A stretch of 64,000 nucleotides of DNA from Rhodoblastus acidophilus (GCF_009720655.1 NZ_WNKS01000009.1:1-64000); one strand, 5' to 3'; shown: positions 18,708 to 28,544, numbered from the stretch's first letter. Translations and numbers: made by a program. Notes: generated by a model from the letters alone, not told the origin.

Positions 18708-19546
18708 TTAGTGTCTCGTCAAAGCTGCCAGCGCGCCGTACACCGAGTCCAGACTTCCGACATAGACGGTGCAGTCAAAAGCAAACCGTCCCAGCTCAAT
18801 GTCGCGCATCCGGCCGACCGCGTTCCATTTGACGGTGGCGCCGGGACCCTCGTTCTGGCGAAACCTGAAGCGACCATAAGTGATCTTGGCGCCTTGGTTC
18901 GCCCGACCGTTCCCACAGGTCGTCCCCATCGCATATTTTCGGTCACGTGTCGAAGCATAACCGGCGGAGACTGTTCTCCCCGGCCGTCGCCGAGGTCGCG
19001 AAATTCGTTGTGGGCCACGTCAACGCCCCAGAAGGTCTCGAAGGCGACGGGCATGTCTCCAGTCAGTATTTCAAAGGTTGCGGTTCGGTGGGCCTCGGGC
19101 GCATCAAAAACGATATCAAAATGAACAACGCCCAGTTCAGGCGTTGACATCAACCGGACTTGCTTGTGGAGGGTGTGCGCCGAGAGACTTTCAACAACGA
19201 AAGCGTCGGCCATTTCTCCCGCTTGTCGCCTGCGCCGCTCGCCAGGACCCGTCCAGAACGCCATTTGCGTGGAAACGCTGAGCGTGGATCCGTTCGTCGC
19301 GAGGTCGATCACCTTGCTCGTTGTTGCACGACCGCGCTCGTGGTCGAAGGCGTCGACAAACGCCTTGCCTCGCCACTGGAGGCTGGAGATCGCGCCTGCC
19401 GTTCGATCATCCAATCGAATGGTGACCTGACCATCCGAAACCGTAACGCCGTCCTGTCGCGGTTTTGAGGTTTGCGCGGCCGACGGGAAGGGCGGCAAAA
19501 CGAGCAGCAGACAAAAGGCGGCGCGGCGCCAAACCTTGCGTCTCAA
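18708..19546 (-). CDS. exported hypothetical protein, apparent frameshift near its 3' end
   Basis: A protein with a clear signal peptide (RRAAFCLLLVLPPFPSAAQ) and a beta-rich body (VTVSDGQVTIRLDDRTAGA, FEILTGDMPVAFETFWGVDV). I do not recognise the family; it resembles sugar-mutarotase-like beta-sandwich proteins only loosely. The uninterrupted frame ends at 18719 with an unnatural tail rich in Ser, Pro and Arg. From about 18925 another frame continues with protein-like sequence (KITYGRFRFRQNEGPGATV ... VYGALAALTR) to a stop at 18708. One missing base in a GGGG run near 18920-18930 would join them. I start at TTG 19546; the frame is open to 19714, but that upstream part runs through a palindromic repeat. 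Confidence 0.6.
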
Positions 19547-19632
19547 ACGGTTTCCGCAAGATCGCTTCGCGCTCCGCGAAAACGAAATCGTGCGGAAATC
19601 CTCCAGGCGAAGGGCGGAGTTGCGCACGAGCG

Positions 19633-19669
19633 GAATGCGATTTCCGAACTGATCGTTCGGAAATCGCAT
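19633..19669. repeat. palindromic repeat, copy 1
   Basis: Perfect 15-bp arms ATGCGATTTCCGAAC and GTTCGGAAATCGCAT (19635-19649, 19655-19669) enclose a 5-base loop. A closely related palindrome lies at 52519-52553, in another intergenic region, so this is a dispersed element rather than a local feature. Confidence 0.75.
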
Positions 19670-19719
19670 CATTCCCTTTTCATCTTGTTTTCGCGTTGAA
19701 GGGAAATCTGACACCCCGA

Positions 19720-22293
19720 CTATCCGCCCTGCGGCTGCAGTTCAACGACCGACGCGCGAACCTCGACCTTTCGATCGCTGGGCGCGAGCCGCCGGTTTCG
19801 TGCGTGGGTCTCCTGACTGACGCCCCTATGCAAATCCATGCCAAAATCCTCGCGATCCAGCGTCAGCGATGGGCTGTAGGCCGGATCCTGCGTCAGCGCA
19901 TCGCCCCAGCGACTCTTCATATAGGCGACCTCGCGCTGCGCGCGAAGAATCTTGGCCGGCGTGTTCTCCGCGCCCCGCGAATAGGATTCGTGATGAACCA
20001 GCGTCGCGTGGGGCGCATAGACGATGCCCCAGCCCGCTTCGCGCATGCGCAGGCAAAGATCGACGTCGTTGAACGCGATCGGAAGGCTGATTCCGTCAAA
20101 GCCGCCGACGCTGTCGAAGGCCTCGCGACGGATCAGCAGGCAAGCGGCCGTGCAGGCCGTGAGTTCCTGGGCGACGCGCAGGCGATTGAAATAGCCGGAG
20201 TCGTCCTCGTTGGCATATTTGTGCGAATGCCCGGCGACCCCGCCGAGGCCGACGATGACGCCGCCGTGCTGGACCTTGCCGTTGGGATAAAGCAGCTTGG
20301 CGCCGACCGCGCCGATGTCCGGCCGCAGGACCTGACCGACCATCTCCCTGAGCCAGTCTTCGTTGCCGGCCCGAACCTCGATGTCGTTGTTCATCATCAA
20401 GAGCAGCTCGCCGGTCGCCAGTTCGACGCCGAAGTTGCAAATGGCCGAATAGTTGAACTCGCGATCGTAGCGGATGACGCGAACGCGGCTGTCCGCGCTC
20501 GCCTCTTTGAACAGGGCGGCGGTGGCCTCCTCGACGCTGCCGTTGTCGATGATGATGATCTCGAGGTTGTCGTAGTCGGTCCGATTGAGGAGGCTGACGA
20601 GGCAGATGCTGAGAATGTCGGCGCAATCGCGCGTCGGGATGACGACGGACACGCGCGGAAGTTTCGCGGGGAGGGGCCAGGCGATGCGGTAATAGCCGTT
20701 CTCCGCGTGCACGGTCGCGTCGGGGAATCCGGTGGCCTTCAGATGATCCGACAGCGCGCGCTTCGCGGCGTCGACAACATAGCTCTTCACGTCCGTGCCC
20801 AGCGACGTGCTCGCCTGGTGCGCGCGCCAGTGATAGAGGATGTGCGGCACGTGGACGATCTTGTCGCGGTCCAGATGCTCGCAGAGACGCAACAGGAAGT
20901 CGTGGTCCTGGGCGCCATTGGTTTCGGTGCGGAAACCGCCAATCTTGACCGCCAGGTCTCGCTTCACCACGACAAAATGGCAGATGTAATTGTACGACAG
21001 CAACAGGGTGTAATTGAACGCGGGCTTGAAGTGCGGGTCGAATACCACTTTGCCCGTGTCAATCTTGTCTTCGTCGCTGTAGAGGAGTTCGGCGCCTGTT
21101 TCGTTGATGGCCTTGGCCATGTAGAAAAGCGCGTCTTCCGTCAGTTCGTCGTCATGGTCCATAAGCGCGACATATTCGCCCGTGGCCTGGCGCAGGGCGG
21201 AGTTGCTCGCCTCGGAGATGTGGCCGTTGCGCTCCCGTTTGATCACAACGATGCGGACGTCGAGTCGCGCGTATTCGTTGAGGACCAGCCTGGTGTCCTC
21301 ATTGGTCGAACAATCGTCCGCGATGCAAAGCTCCCAATGCGGATAGAGCTGCGTCCGCACCGACTCGATGGCGGCGCGCAACATGCGCGGTTCCGTGTTG
21401 TAGACCGGCATCAGGATCGAAATCAGCGGCAGTCTCGGCAGGCCGACAATCGATTTCAGGATGTCGTGGCGCCGCTCCGGGGTCATGGCGACATGGGCGT
21501 CGCACCATTGCCGATAATAATCGGCGGACCTGCCAACGGCTTCGAGGTGGGACGCTTCGCCCTTGAACGGCGACATGGTGCGTCGCACCTGTTCGAGCAT
21601 CGCCGAAAGCTTGGACTGGAGATGGGCGACGTCGTGCATCGGCGCGGCGCCCTGGAGGCTTTTGTCCTGCGGCGAACCGTCGAGATCGCTGTCGAGATTT
21701 GACGGAAGGACCTGGACCCGATGCGGGCGTCCGTCGAGAAGATTCAGAGGGGTGGCGAAGTAGAAGGCGCACTTGCCGTCGCCAAATCCGACTTCGAAAA
21801 GATCGGGTCGAAACTGGTCGGCGTCGGCGCGCGCGACGAAACCGCCATCGATGAAGAGGTCGACGGAGACCGGGATCTTCGGACGCCCGCGATCGAACGC
21901 CCAGCCCCGGATCACGCTGTTCGAGATGTCGTCGAGACAGCCGATCACGTTTGTCGCTGTCGGCGCCAATGGGACGAGAGGCGCGGCTGGCGCCGCGGGC
22001 AGGATGCGCGGCGCGCCGGGCAGCAGGCCTTCCCCTTCGACGCGCACGCCGATGGAAAATTCGCCCTCCGGCAAGGCGCCCAGCGCCTCTGTCGCAATGG
22101 CGAAACCGTGTCCGCCGCCGCCGACACCCGCCTCCTCGAGGTCGCGGCGGTGCGTGTTGGCTTCGCCACGCCAGCGGACCTCGCCGTCGACGTCGATGGC
22201 GACGCGCAAGGGCTTGTCCGGCGTGTCGGAGTCGAAGGCCCAGCCGACGATGAACTCGCGGTCCGCGCGCTCAAAAAAACCCTTTACCATCAT
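19720..22293 (-). CDS. tandem-domain GT2 glycosyltransferase with two N-terminal GWA modules
   Basis: About 857 residues. The N-terminal ~200 residues hold two copies of a beta-rich module (VGWAFDSDTPDKPLRVAID and RGWAFDRGRPKIPVSVDLF, each followed by an R-x-D and a GF/AF turn). Two GT-A domains follow. The first starts near residue 285 (ISILMPVYNTEPRM, MDHDDEL), the second near 546 (RVSVVIPTRDCADI, MMNNDIEVR). Two-domain GT2 enzymes of this type build O-antigen or capsule chains. Start: ATG 22293 or the adjacent ATG 22290, just after GGGGA; the frame is open 21 codons further up. Divergent from the next glycosyltransferase gene. Confidence 0.9.
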   Translation of the reverse strand: MMVKGFFERADREFIVGWAFDSDTPDKPLRVAIDVDGEVRWRGEANTHRRDLEEAGVGGGGHGFAIATEALGALPEGEFSIGVRVEGEGLLPGAPRILPAAPAAPLVPLAPTATNVIGCLDDISNSVIRGWAFDRGRPKIPVSVDLFIDGGFVARADADQFRPDLFEVGFGDGKCAFYFATPLNLLDGRPHRVQVLPSNLDSDLDGSPQDKSLQGAAPMHDVAHLQSKLSAMLEQVRRTMSPFKGEASHLEAVGRSADYYRQWCDAHVAMTPERRHDILKSIVGLPRLPLISILMPVYNTEPRMLRAAIESVRTQLYPHWELCIADDCSTNEDTRLVLNEYARLDVRIVVIKRERNGHISEASNSALRQATGEYVALMDHDDELTEDALFYMAKAINETGAELLYSDEDKIDTGKVVFDPHFKPAFNYTLLLSYNYICHFVVVKRDLAVKIGGFRTETNGAQDHDFLLRLCEHLDRDKIVHVPHILYHWRAHQASTSLGTDVKSYVVDAAKRALSDHLKATGFPDATVHAENGYYRIAWPLPAKLPRVSVVIPTRDCADILSICLVSLLNRTDYDNLEIIIIDNGSVEEATAALFKEASADSRVRVIRYDREFNYSAICNFGVELATGELLLMMNNDIEVRAGNEDWLREMVGQVLRPDIGAVGAKLLYPNGKVQHGGVIVGLGGVAGHSHKYANEDDSGYFNRLRVAQELTACTAACLLIRREAFDSVGGFDGISLPIAFNDVDLCLRMREAGWGIVYAPHATLVHHESYSRGAENTPAKILRAQREVAYMKSRWGDALTQDPAYSPSLTLDREDFGMDLHRGVSQETHARNRRLAPSDRKVEVRASVVELQPQGG

Positions 22294-22616
22294 ATCCCCA
22301 GCGGCGTCAGCTTGGCAGGCTCGAAAAGTTATTGCCGAAGTCAGAGCGGGTTGCAAGAACTATGGAGGGTCCGGCGCGCGAACGGAGAAAATTTTGTAAT
22401 AAAAACAAAGCTTTTGGTGAAGCCGAACTTGCGTAAGGTTCGTCCCTATACGTTAAGCTGGCAAGTCGTCCGATCGCCCCTCGGTGCGTTCTGTTCACTG
22501 TTCGGCGTTGTCGCCATCGGCGAAACGGCTTCCCTTCAACGCATATTGCAATGATCACGGTTCTCCGCTTAGACAAGCTGGCGGCTTGAGCGGATGCTGT
22601 TAAAGTCTATCGGGTC
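22294..22616. other. divergent intergenic region between two glycosyltransferase genes
   Basis: The 323 bases between the two head-to-head genes must carry both promoters. A locally AT-rich patch lies at about 22380-22450. I see no operator palindrome or RNA gene. Confidence 0.45.
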
Positions 22617-25600
22617 ATGAAAATGTCGTTAGCCTCCAAATTAGAGTCCTCGATGACGAAATCGTTTCCGCGCCTGCCTCCCTGGTTCGAACCGGGCGTG
22701 CGCCAAGCCGGGGCGTTGGACGATGTCAATTTGCGCGCAGGCGTTGTCGGATGGGCCCTCGACCTCGGCGACCTCGGGCGCCGGCTGGAGATTTCCGTGG
22801 TCTGCGCGGGGCGCACGATCGCGCGCGGGCGGACGGGGCTGGCCCGGCCCGATATCGCCCGCCTGATCGGTCCCGACGTCCAGTGCGGCTTCACGATCGG
22901 CTGGGCGGATTTCGACGGGAAGGCCGTGCGCGCGATTGTCGAAAGCGGAGCGGCGACGGCGGAGATCGACGTCCGCGTGGACGCGATGGAGGCTTCGCTC
23001 TGCGGACCTTGCGACCTTCCGGCCGTGACCGCGCGGGACTGCTGGACCTTTCTCAGGGGCGCCCCGGCGTTCCATGACGCCTGGAGCGAAGCGGCGCCGT
23101 CCAGCGACGACATCGCGCTTCGCGCGGAGGCGTTGGGGCTGTTCGACATGGGCTGCTACGTGCGGCGCGAGGGCGTCGGCGGCTCCCAGGCGCTCGACGG
23201 GACGCTGATCGCGCATTATTTCGCCGAAGGCGAGCGCGCGGGCGCGAAGCCCAATCCGTACTTCGATCCGAGCTGGTATGCGCGCAAATATTTGAACGGG
23301 ACCGGCGAAGGCGCCTTGAGGCATTACATCGAAATCGGCGAAGCCCGGGGCGACAAGCCTTGCCCGGCCTTCGATCCGCAATGGTATCGCGAGACCTATC
23401 TGAGCAACGCGGCGGATGTCTCGCCTCTGGCGCATTATCTGGCCCACCGCCACGCCAACCGGCACAGCCCCAACGCCTATTTCGACATCGAAACCTATAT
23501 TGACGCCTATCCGGATGTCGCCTCCGCCGGGATGGACGGGTTTTCCCATTGGCTCAATCACGGGATTTTCGAGGGGCGGTCGGGATCGCCGAATTTCAGC
23601 GCCGAACACGTCTGGGAGCGCTATCTCGGCGGCAAGAAGGAGCTGAACGCTTTCGAAGTCTTCATGGATATCGGCCTGGAATTCGGCTGGACTCCTGTCT
23701 CGCCATCGGACGCGTCGGCCCACCGCGCCAAATCCGCCATGTCCAGACGGTCCATCCGCGCCGCCAGAGGCCGCGGCGTCGTGCTGATCGGACACGACGC
23801 ATTGCCTGCGGCCTCCCAGCGCCTTCTGCTCGCGCTGGGCGGGCTTTTGAAGAAACGCTTCGGAATGGAGATCGCCTTCGTCCTTCTGGAGGGCGGCGCC
23901 CTCGCGGAGGCGTATGGCGAACTGGCCGAAACCTTCATCGTCGGCGAGACGCGCGGCGATGCGTGGACGGATCTGCGCGTCCATCTCGGCGAGCTGTTCC
24001 GCTGCGGCTACAAACATGCGATCAGCAATAGCGCGCTGAGCGGCGGCGTCACCGGCGTTCTCAAAGACCTCGGGTTCGATTTCTGTTCGCTCGTCCACGA
24101 ACTGCCGAAGCTCATCCGCGCCCGCGATCTCGCTCAGACCTTCGTCGCGCTGCGTCAGCGCGGCCGCGCGGTGGTCTATCCGAATGCTTTCGTCAAGAAT
24201 GCGCTCGACGCCGCCTTCGGCGTCGACGACGACCGCGCCGTTGTCATTCCCCAGGGCCTCCATGATGCGCCGGTCGTTCCCGAGGGCGCGCGGGCGCAGC
24301 TGCGGCGCGAACTCGGGCTGCCGCCCGACGCGGAAATCGTGCTGAATGTGGATTTCGGCAGCCTGCTGACAGGCGTCGACCTGTTCCCGTTGCTGGCCGA
24401 GCGGCTGAGGACGATGAGGCCGGGCGCGCATCTGGTCTGGCTCGGCGACGTTCACCCCGTCATCGCGCCCTGGCTCAAGCACGACATCCGCCAGCGCGGC
24501 CTGACAAACATTACGATTCTGCCGTTCGACCGCGATGTCGGCCGCTATTTCGGCGCCGCCGACCTCTTTGTCTCCACCTCGCGCGAGGATCCGGTTCCGT
24601 CGGGTCTGCTCCAGGCGCTGCGGACCGGTCTCGCCGTGGTGGCCTTCGCGGAGGCGGGCGGACATGCGGAGATGATCGGGGGGGATGAGCGTCTGGGCGC
24701 GCTCGCGCCATGCGCCGATGTCAAGGCCGGCGCCGCAAGGATTGTCGACTCTCTCAAACGGCGCGCCAGCGGAGACGAGGCGAACGCCGCCTATCGCGCG
24801 CGCGCGGTCGTGGAACGCTGCGATTTCGCGCTTTATGGCGCGAAACTGCTGTCGCTGATCGATCCCGAGTATCGCACGGTCTCCGTCATCGTTCCCAACT
24901 ACAATTACGCCGAGCATTTGCGCGACCGGCTGACCTCGGTGTTCGCGCAAACCTTTCCCGTGCTGGAAACGCTGTTCCTGGACGACGCCAGCGCCGACGA
25001 CAGTCTCGCGGTGGCGCGCGAGGTCGCGGCCCAGGCCGGGAGGGACATGGAAATCCGCGCGCGGACTGAAAATTCCGGCAGCCCGTTCCGTCAATGGAAA
25101 GCGGGACTCGACGAAATCCGCGGCGAATTCGTCTGGATCGCGGAGGCCGACGACATGTCGGAGCCCCGGTTCCTCGACGAAGCCATAAGCCGCCTCGCCG
25201 CGGCGCCGAACGCCGCCTTCTGCTTCACGGATTCGAAGGCGATCGACGCCCAGGGCGCGCCGGTCTTCAACAGCTACAAGAGCTATTACGGCGAGTACGG
25301 CGACCGTGGGCTGGAGACATCCGGCGCCTTCTCGGGCGCCGATTTCCTGCGCCGCTTCCTGGCGGTCCGCAATGTCGTGGTGAACGTCAGTTCGGTCGTC
25401 TGGCGCACCCAGGCGCTTCGGGACATTTTCCAGAAGCTGGGGGAAGAGCCGTTTTCGCTGCGCTGCGCCGGCGATTGGCGGATCTATGTCGAGGCTTGCC
25501 GCTCGGGCAAGGAGATCCTTTACATCGCCGACACGCTCAACATTCATCGCCGCCACGACCGCAGCGTCACGCACAGCCTGGATCGCATCGAGCACATCAA

Positions 25601-25739
25601 GGAGATCGAAGCGGTGCAAACGGTCGCGCTCGAGGGCGAAGGCCCACAATCCGATTTGCGGACGCGCGCGGCGGCCTGGCGGGCCAGGACCGCGCGTGAG
25701 TGGCGCCTTGACCCGGACAATTTGCCGGCGGCCGTTTGA
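22617..25739 (+). CDS. multidomain glycosyltransferase: GWA module, YFD-WY repeats, GT4-like and GT2 domains
   Basis: A 1040-residue protein. Near residue 40 lies one GWA-type module (GVVGWALDLGDLGRRLEISV). Residues ~170-370 hold about five degenerate YFD-WY repeats (PYFDPSWYARKYL, AFDPQWYRETYL, AYFDIETYIDAYPDV), each ending HY/HW...G...GxxP. Residues ~390-740 form a GT-B fold with a group-1-like nucleotide-sugar site (FVSTSREDPVPSGLLQAL). From ~754 to the end is a GT2 domain (VSVIVPNYNYAEHL, IAEADDMSEP). Two catalytic domains of different folds in one chain suggest consecutive sugar additions. Start at ATG 22617 lacks a strong ribosome-binding site; ATG 22653 is possible. Confidence 0.9.
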   Translation: MKMSLASKLESSMTKSFPRLPPWFEPGVRQAGALDDVNLRAGVVGWALDLGDLGRRLEISVVCAGRTIARGRTGLARPDIARLIGPDVQCGFTIGWADFDGKAVRAIVESGAATAEIDVRVDAMEASLCGPCDLPAVTARDCWTFLRGAPAFHDAWSEAAPSSDDIALRAEALGLFDMGCYVRREGVGGSQALDGTLIAHYFAEGERAGAKPNPYFDPSWYARKYLNGTGEGALRHYIEIGEARGDKPCPAFDPQWYRETYLSNAADVSPLAHYLAHRHANRHSPNAYFDIETYIDAYPDVASAGMDGFSHWLNHGIFEGRSGSPNFSAEHVWERYLGGKKELNAFEVFMDIGLEFGWTPVSPSDASAHRAKSAMSRRSIRAARGRGVVLIGHDALPAASQRLLLALGGLLKKRFGMEIAFVLLEGGALAEAYGELAETFIVGETRGDAWTDLRVHLGELFRCGYKHAISNSALSGGVTGVLKDLGFDFCSLVHELPKLIRARDLAQTFVALRQRGRAVVYPNAFVKNALDAAFGVDDDRAVVIPQGLHDAPVVPEGARAQLRRELGLPPDAEIVLNVDFGSLLTGVDLFPLLAERLRTMRPGAHLVWLGDVHPVIAPWLKHDIRQRGLTNITILPFDRDVGRYFGAADLFVSTSREDPVPSGLLQALRTGLAVVAFAEAGGHAEMIGGDERLGALAPCADVKAGAARIVDSLKRRASGDEANAAYRARAVVERCDFALYGAKLLSLIDPEYRTVSVIVPNYNYAEHLRDRLTSVFAQTFPVLETLFLDDASADDSLAVAREVAAQAGRDMEIRARTENSGSPFRQWKAGLDEIRGEFVWIAEADDMSEPRFLDEAISRLAAAPNAAFCFTDSKAIDAQGAPVFNSYKSYYGEYGDRGLETSGAFSGADFLRRFLAVRNVVVNVSSVVWRTQALRDIFQKLGEEPFSLRCAGDWRIYVEACRSGKEILYIADTLNIHRRHDRSVTHSLDRIEHIKEIEAVQTVALEGEGPQSDLRTRAAAWRARTAREWRLDPDNLPAAV

Positions 25740-25782
25740 CGGGACCGATCCTTTCATCTTGCGCACGTTCACAGGGACCCTC

Positions 25783-27672
25783 ATGACCCTCTCGTCTTCC
25801 TCGCATCTTCCCGCCGTGGTCGTTTCCGAAAGCGCGCTGGCGAAATTTCCCGGCGAAAGGATCGGCGGCCTGCATCGCTCTTCCTTCCGTCGCGCGCCGA
25901 CCGGAGAGGCCGTCTTCTCCGGGATTGCGCCCGCGGACATCCTGCTCGCCATTGTCGAAGCGCGGGCGGAGCGCGACGCTCTGGAGAAACATTTCGCCGA
26001 TCTTGGCAAGGAGCCGTTGGCCGTGCTCGTCGCGCCGTCGCGCGAGGAGGCGCTCGAGCGGATCGGCGAGGCCCTGGCCGCGCGCGTCGAAGCGGCCGTC
26101 GGCGATCCGGGGGGCCTGATCGTTCTCCGCTGCGACCCGCCCGGCGATGCGACCGGCGCGATCGTTCACGACGCGCCGTTCGAACTGGTCGTTCCCCTTG
26201 AGGTCGATGCGTCCGGTCTCGCGGCCATCGCCGTTCATGTCGCGGGCGAGGGCCTTGCGGCCGAAGACGGGCTGGAGGCCGCTTTCGTCGATGCGCGAAA
26301 CCAGACGCTCGGCGCCTGGCGCATTCCGGCGCGCGCCATCCCGGCTTCGCTGGAATGGCTGACGCTGGACTTCGCGGCTTCGCTCGCGGAGCCGCCCGGC
26401 CAGGCTTCGCTGGCGCTGCGCGGAAACATCGGCGCGGGCGGCAAAATCCTGATTTCGCGGGCTCTCGGCAAGGACCCGGCGGCGCGCCTGTTCGCGGCGC
26501 GCGCCCCGCGGCTGGCGGCGTCGCCGTTCTGGCTCTGGCCCGGCGCGGACGGGCGTCCCGTCGTTGCGGCGTCGCGCCTTGATGACGCCAGCTGGCGCGG
26601 CGCGCGGCTGGTCGGCAGGGCTGTCGAGGAGGCCGCGCCGGCGGGCGGCAAACGGCTGCGCATCGAAGCGGGCCGCGCCGGGCTGCTGGTGTTCGCCGAT
26701 GTCGACCTGGCGCAAAGCGCGGCGGTCACCGCGCGCGTTTGCAGCGAGAGCGCCGAGCCTGTCGAGGTCGCGCTGGCTCTGATCCCGACCAGTGAATGCG
26801 GCGACGAACTCAAAAAGCTGCAGCAGGCCGCGTTCGCCTGGTCGGCGCCGCAGCGCGCGACCCGCGACGGTGTGGCGCTCTCTGTCGTTCTTCCACCCGA
26901 TGCTCCTGGCGTCGCCCATGTCGCATTGTCGTTCCGCCACCTGGGGGCGGGGGGCGCGCGCCCGGCTGTTCTCTCCTGCGCCGACATCTGGCTCGCGCCG
27001 CGCCGGCTGCGCAAACCTGCGTTCGTGCGGGACGGCGCCGCGCGTTTCGACAAGGTGCGCCTCGACGGCATCTTCGCCAACGAGACCTATCGGCACATCG
27101 ACGTGTCGATGACCGCACTTTCCAAGGAAGGGCGGATGTGGCCGAAACTCAAATTCAAGGTCTATGAAGAGCGCGAGCAGATCGGCCTCGAATTCCGCAA
27201 CGGGCCCGCGTTTCCGACCATGTTCTCGACCTGGCCGGGCACGGCGGCCGACGCCTATGGCGACTATTTCAAGGTGCGCGGAACGGAGGCGTTCGATCGG
27301 GTTGTCGCGGATCTCGCCAGGGAGAATGACCGGCTGTTGCTGGTCGCGCTCAAGGAGGCGCTGCCCGCTCTGGTGGAGAAGCTTCGCGAGACCGATCAGC
27401 TCGACGCCGACAACGCGAAGGACTGGCTCGAACGCGTCGAACGTTTCGCGGCGCCCCAGGCCGAGGCTCCGACAGTCCAGGACGAAGGGCGAGCCGACGC
27501 AATCCGCGCCGGCGATGATGACGCAGGACGGTCTTCGTCGATGCAGGAACAGCCGAGCGAGGCGGAAAAAGCCGCCGCGCCTGATGACGACGCGCAAAGC
27601 CAAGATGCAGCCTTGAAAAGCGAAGATGCAGCCTTGCCAAGCGGCGGCTCGCAAGCGATGTCGCGGCAATGA
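25783..27672 (+). CDS. hypothetical protein of the glycan locus
   Basis: About 629 residues, Ala-rich, not recognised by me; it may belong to an unnamed DUF family. There is no signal peptide or membrane span. The body looks beta-rich in the middle (ISRALGKDP, LLVFADVDLAQ) and contains a conserved-looking segment TMFSTWPGTAADAYGDYFKV near residue 480. The last ~90 residues are acidic, low-complexity and probably disordered, with a short tandem repeat near 27600-27640. The start ATG lies 43 bases past the preceding glycosyltransferase stop, on the same strand, so it is probably co-transcribed and may act as an accessory to that enzyme. Confidence 0.75.
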   Translation: MTLSSSSHLPAVVVSESALAKFPGERIGGLHRSSFRRAPTGEAVFSGIAPADILLAIVEARAERDALEKHFADLGKEPLAVLVAPSREEALERIGEALAARVEAAVGDPGGLIVLRCDPPGDATGAIVHDAPFELVVPLEVDASGLAAIAVHVAGEGLAAEDGLEAAFVDARNQTLGAWRIPARAIPASLEWLTLDFAASLAEPPGQASLALRGNIGAGGKILISRALGKDPAARLFAARAPRLAASPFWLWPGADGRPVVAASRLDDASWRGARLVGRAVEEAAPAGGKRLRIEAGRAGLLVFADVDLAQSAAVTARVCSESAEPVEVALALIPTSECGDELKKLQQAAFAWSAPQRATRDGVALSVVLPPDAPGVAHVALSFRHLGAGGARPAVLSCADIWLAPRRLRKPAFVRDGAARFDKVRLDGIFANETYRHIDVSMTALSKEGRMWPKLKFKVYEEREQIGLEFRNGPAFPTMFSTWPGTAADAYGDYFKVRGTEAFDRVVADLARENDRLLLVALKEALPALVEKLRETDQLDADNAKDWLERVERFAAPQAEAPTVQDEGRADAIRAGDDDAGRSSSMQEQPSEAEKAAAPDDDAQSQDAALKSEDAALPSGGSQAMSRQ

Positions 27673-27789
27673 CGAGCGCTCTCGTGAGTTGGCGATCGTC
27701 CCCGGGCGGCGCGCCAGCTTATGCGCGCGTCAAGCCATGCCGCGAAAAGGCTTTTGTCGGCCGTACGGAGAGGCAGGCCGTGTTTCAGC

Positions 27790-28458
27790 TCAGGCCGAAG
27801 CGGACGCGTCCGCCTTCTTCGGCTCGGCCTTGAGCTGAACCTCTTCCGTCGTGGCGCTCACCTCGACCGCCATGCCGCAGTCGCGCGCCACAAGCCCGGT
27901 GAAATAAGGCTGGATGCCGTGCGCGTCGACCGCGCCGCTCTCCGAAACCCCGTCCAGCAGGCTGGCCACATGGCTCGCCAGCTTCAGGTTCGGACCCTTC
28001 ACCGCGACCGACAGACGCACCCCGTCGCCCTCGCCCTCGATCTTCACGTTCATCACGCCGCCGCGCGGGATGCAGACGCTGGCGATCAGGCACAGGTTGA
28101 GCAAGAGCTTGACCTTGTTCTTCGCCATGAACACGCGGGGGCCATCCCAGATCAACGTGGTGCGCTCGTCGCCGAACAGGCCGCGCGCCACCTTTTCGGC
28201 GTCGCCCGTGTCGATGGACGCGCCCGCCGAGCCCGCCGCGCCGAAGGCCAGGCGGCAGAATTGCAGGCGCGCGGAAGCCGATTTCGCGCTCTTGCGAATC
28301 AAGTCCATCGCGAATTCGCGCATGCCCTCGTCCTTGTCTTCCTCCAGAACCTCGAGACCGTTGACGATGGCGCCGACGGGGCTGATCACGTCATGGCAGA
28401 CGCGCGAGCACAGCAGGGCGGCCAGGTCGAGCGGTTCCAGAGAAAGCACGGTGGTCAT
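27790..28458 (-). CDS. chpT: histidine phosphotransferase ChpT
   Basis: A 222-residue protein with the ChpT layout: a DHp-like helix with the phosphorylated His22 in LLCSRVCHDVISPVGAI, followed by a degenerate ATPase-like domain (KNKVKLLLNLCLIA, GGVMNVKIEGEG). ChpT relays phosphate from CckA to CtrA and CpdR in alphaproteobacteria; cpdR is in this window at 13.6 kb. Start ATG 28458; the frame opens 29 codons upstream, but MTTVLSLEPLDLAALL is the family start. Divergent from eipA, which is itself CtrA-linked in Brucella. Confidence 0.92.
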   Translation of the reverse strand: MTTVLSLEPLDLAALLCSRVCHDVISPVGAIVNGLEVLEEDKDEGMREFAMDLIRKSAKSASARLQFCRLAFGAAGSAGASIDTGDAEKVARGLFGDERTTLIWDGPRVFMAKNKVKLLLNLCLIASVCIPRGGVMNVKIEGEGDGVRLSVAVKGPNLKLASHVASLLDGVSESGAVDAHGIQPYFTGLVARDCGMAVEVSATTEEVQLKAEPKKADASASA

Positions 28459-28529
28459 TGTTGCTTTTCCATTCTTGAGCATTGCCGGACTATGGCGGCA
28501 AATGGTTAGCGACGGGTTATAACAGATCG

Positions 28530-28544
28530 TTAAGCAATCGTTCA
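28530..28544 (+). promoter_or_regulatory. possible CtrA box between chpT and eipA
   Basis: TTAA-N7-TTCA at 28530-28544 differs by one base from the CtrA consensus TTAA-N7-TTAA. It lies 41 bases before the eipA start codon. The neighbouring gene chpT acts on CtrA, and eipA is reported to be CtrA-regulated in Brucella. A one-mismatch site can occur by chance. Confidence 0.35.

Noticed and set aside
19465-21702. 745-codon frame antisense to the tandem GT2 gene
   Set aside because: No protein-like pattern; GT2 motifs are unambiguous on the minus strand.
22641-26009. 1122-codon open frame antisense to the GT4/GT2 glycosyltransferase
   Set aside because: Composition (Arg, Ala, Gly, His) and lack of domains mark it as a mirror of the real gene's codon bias.
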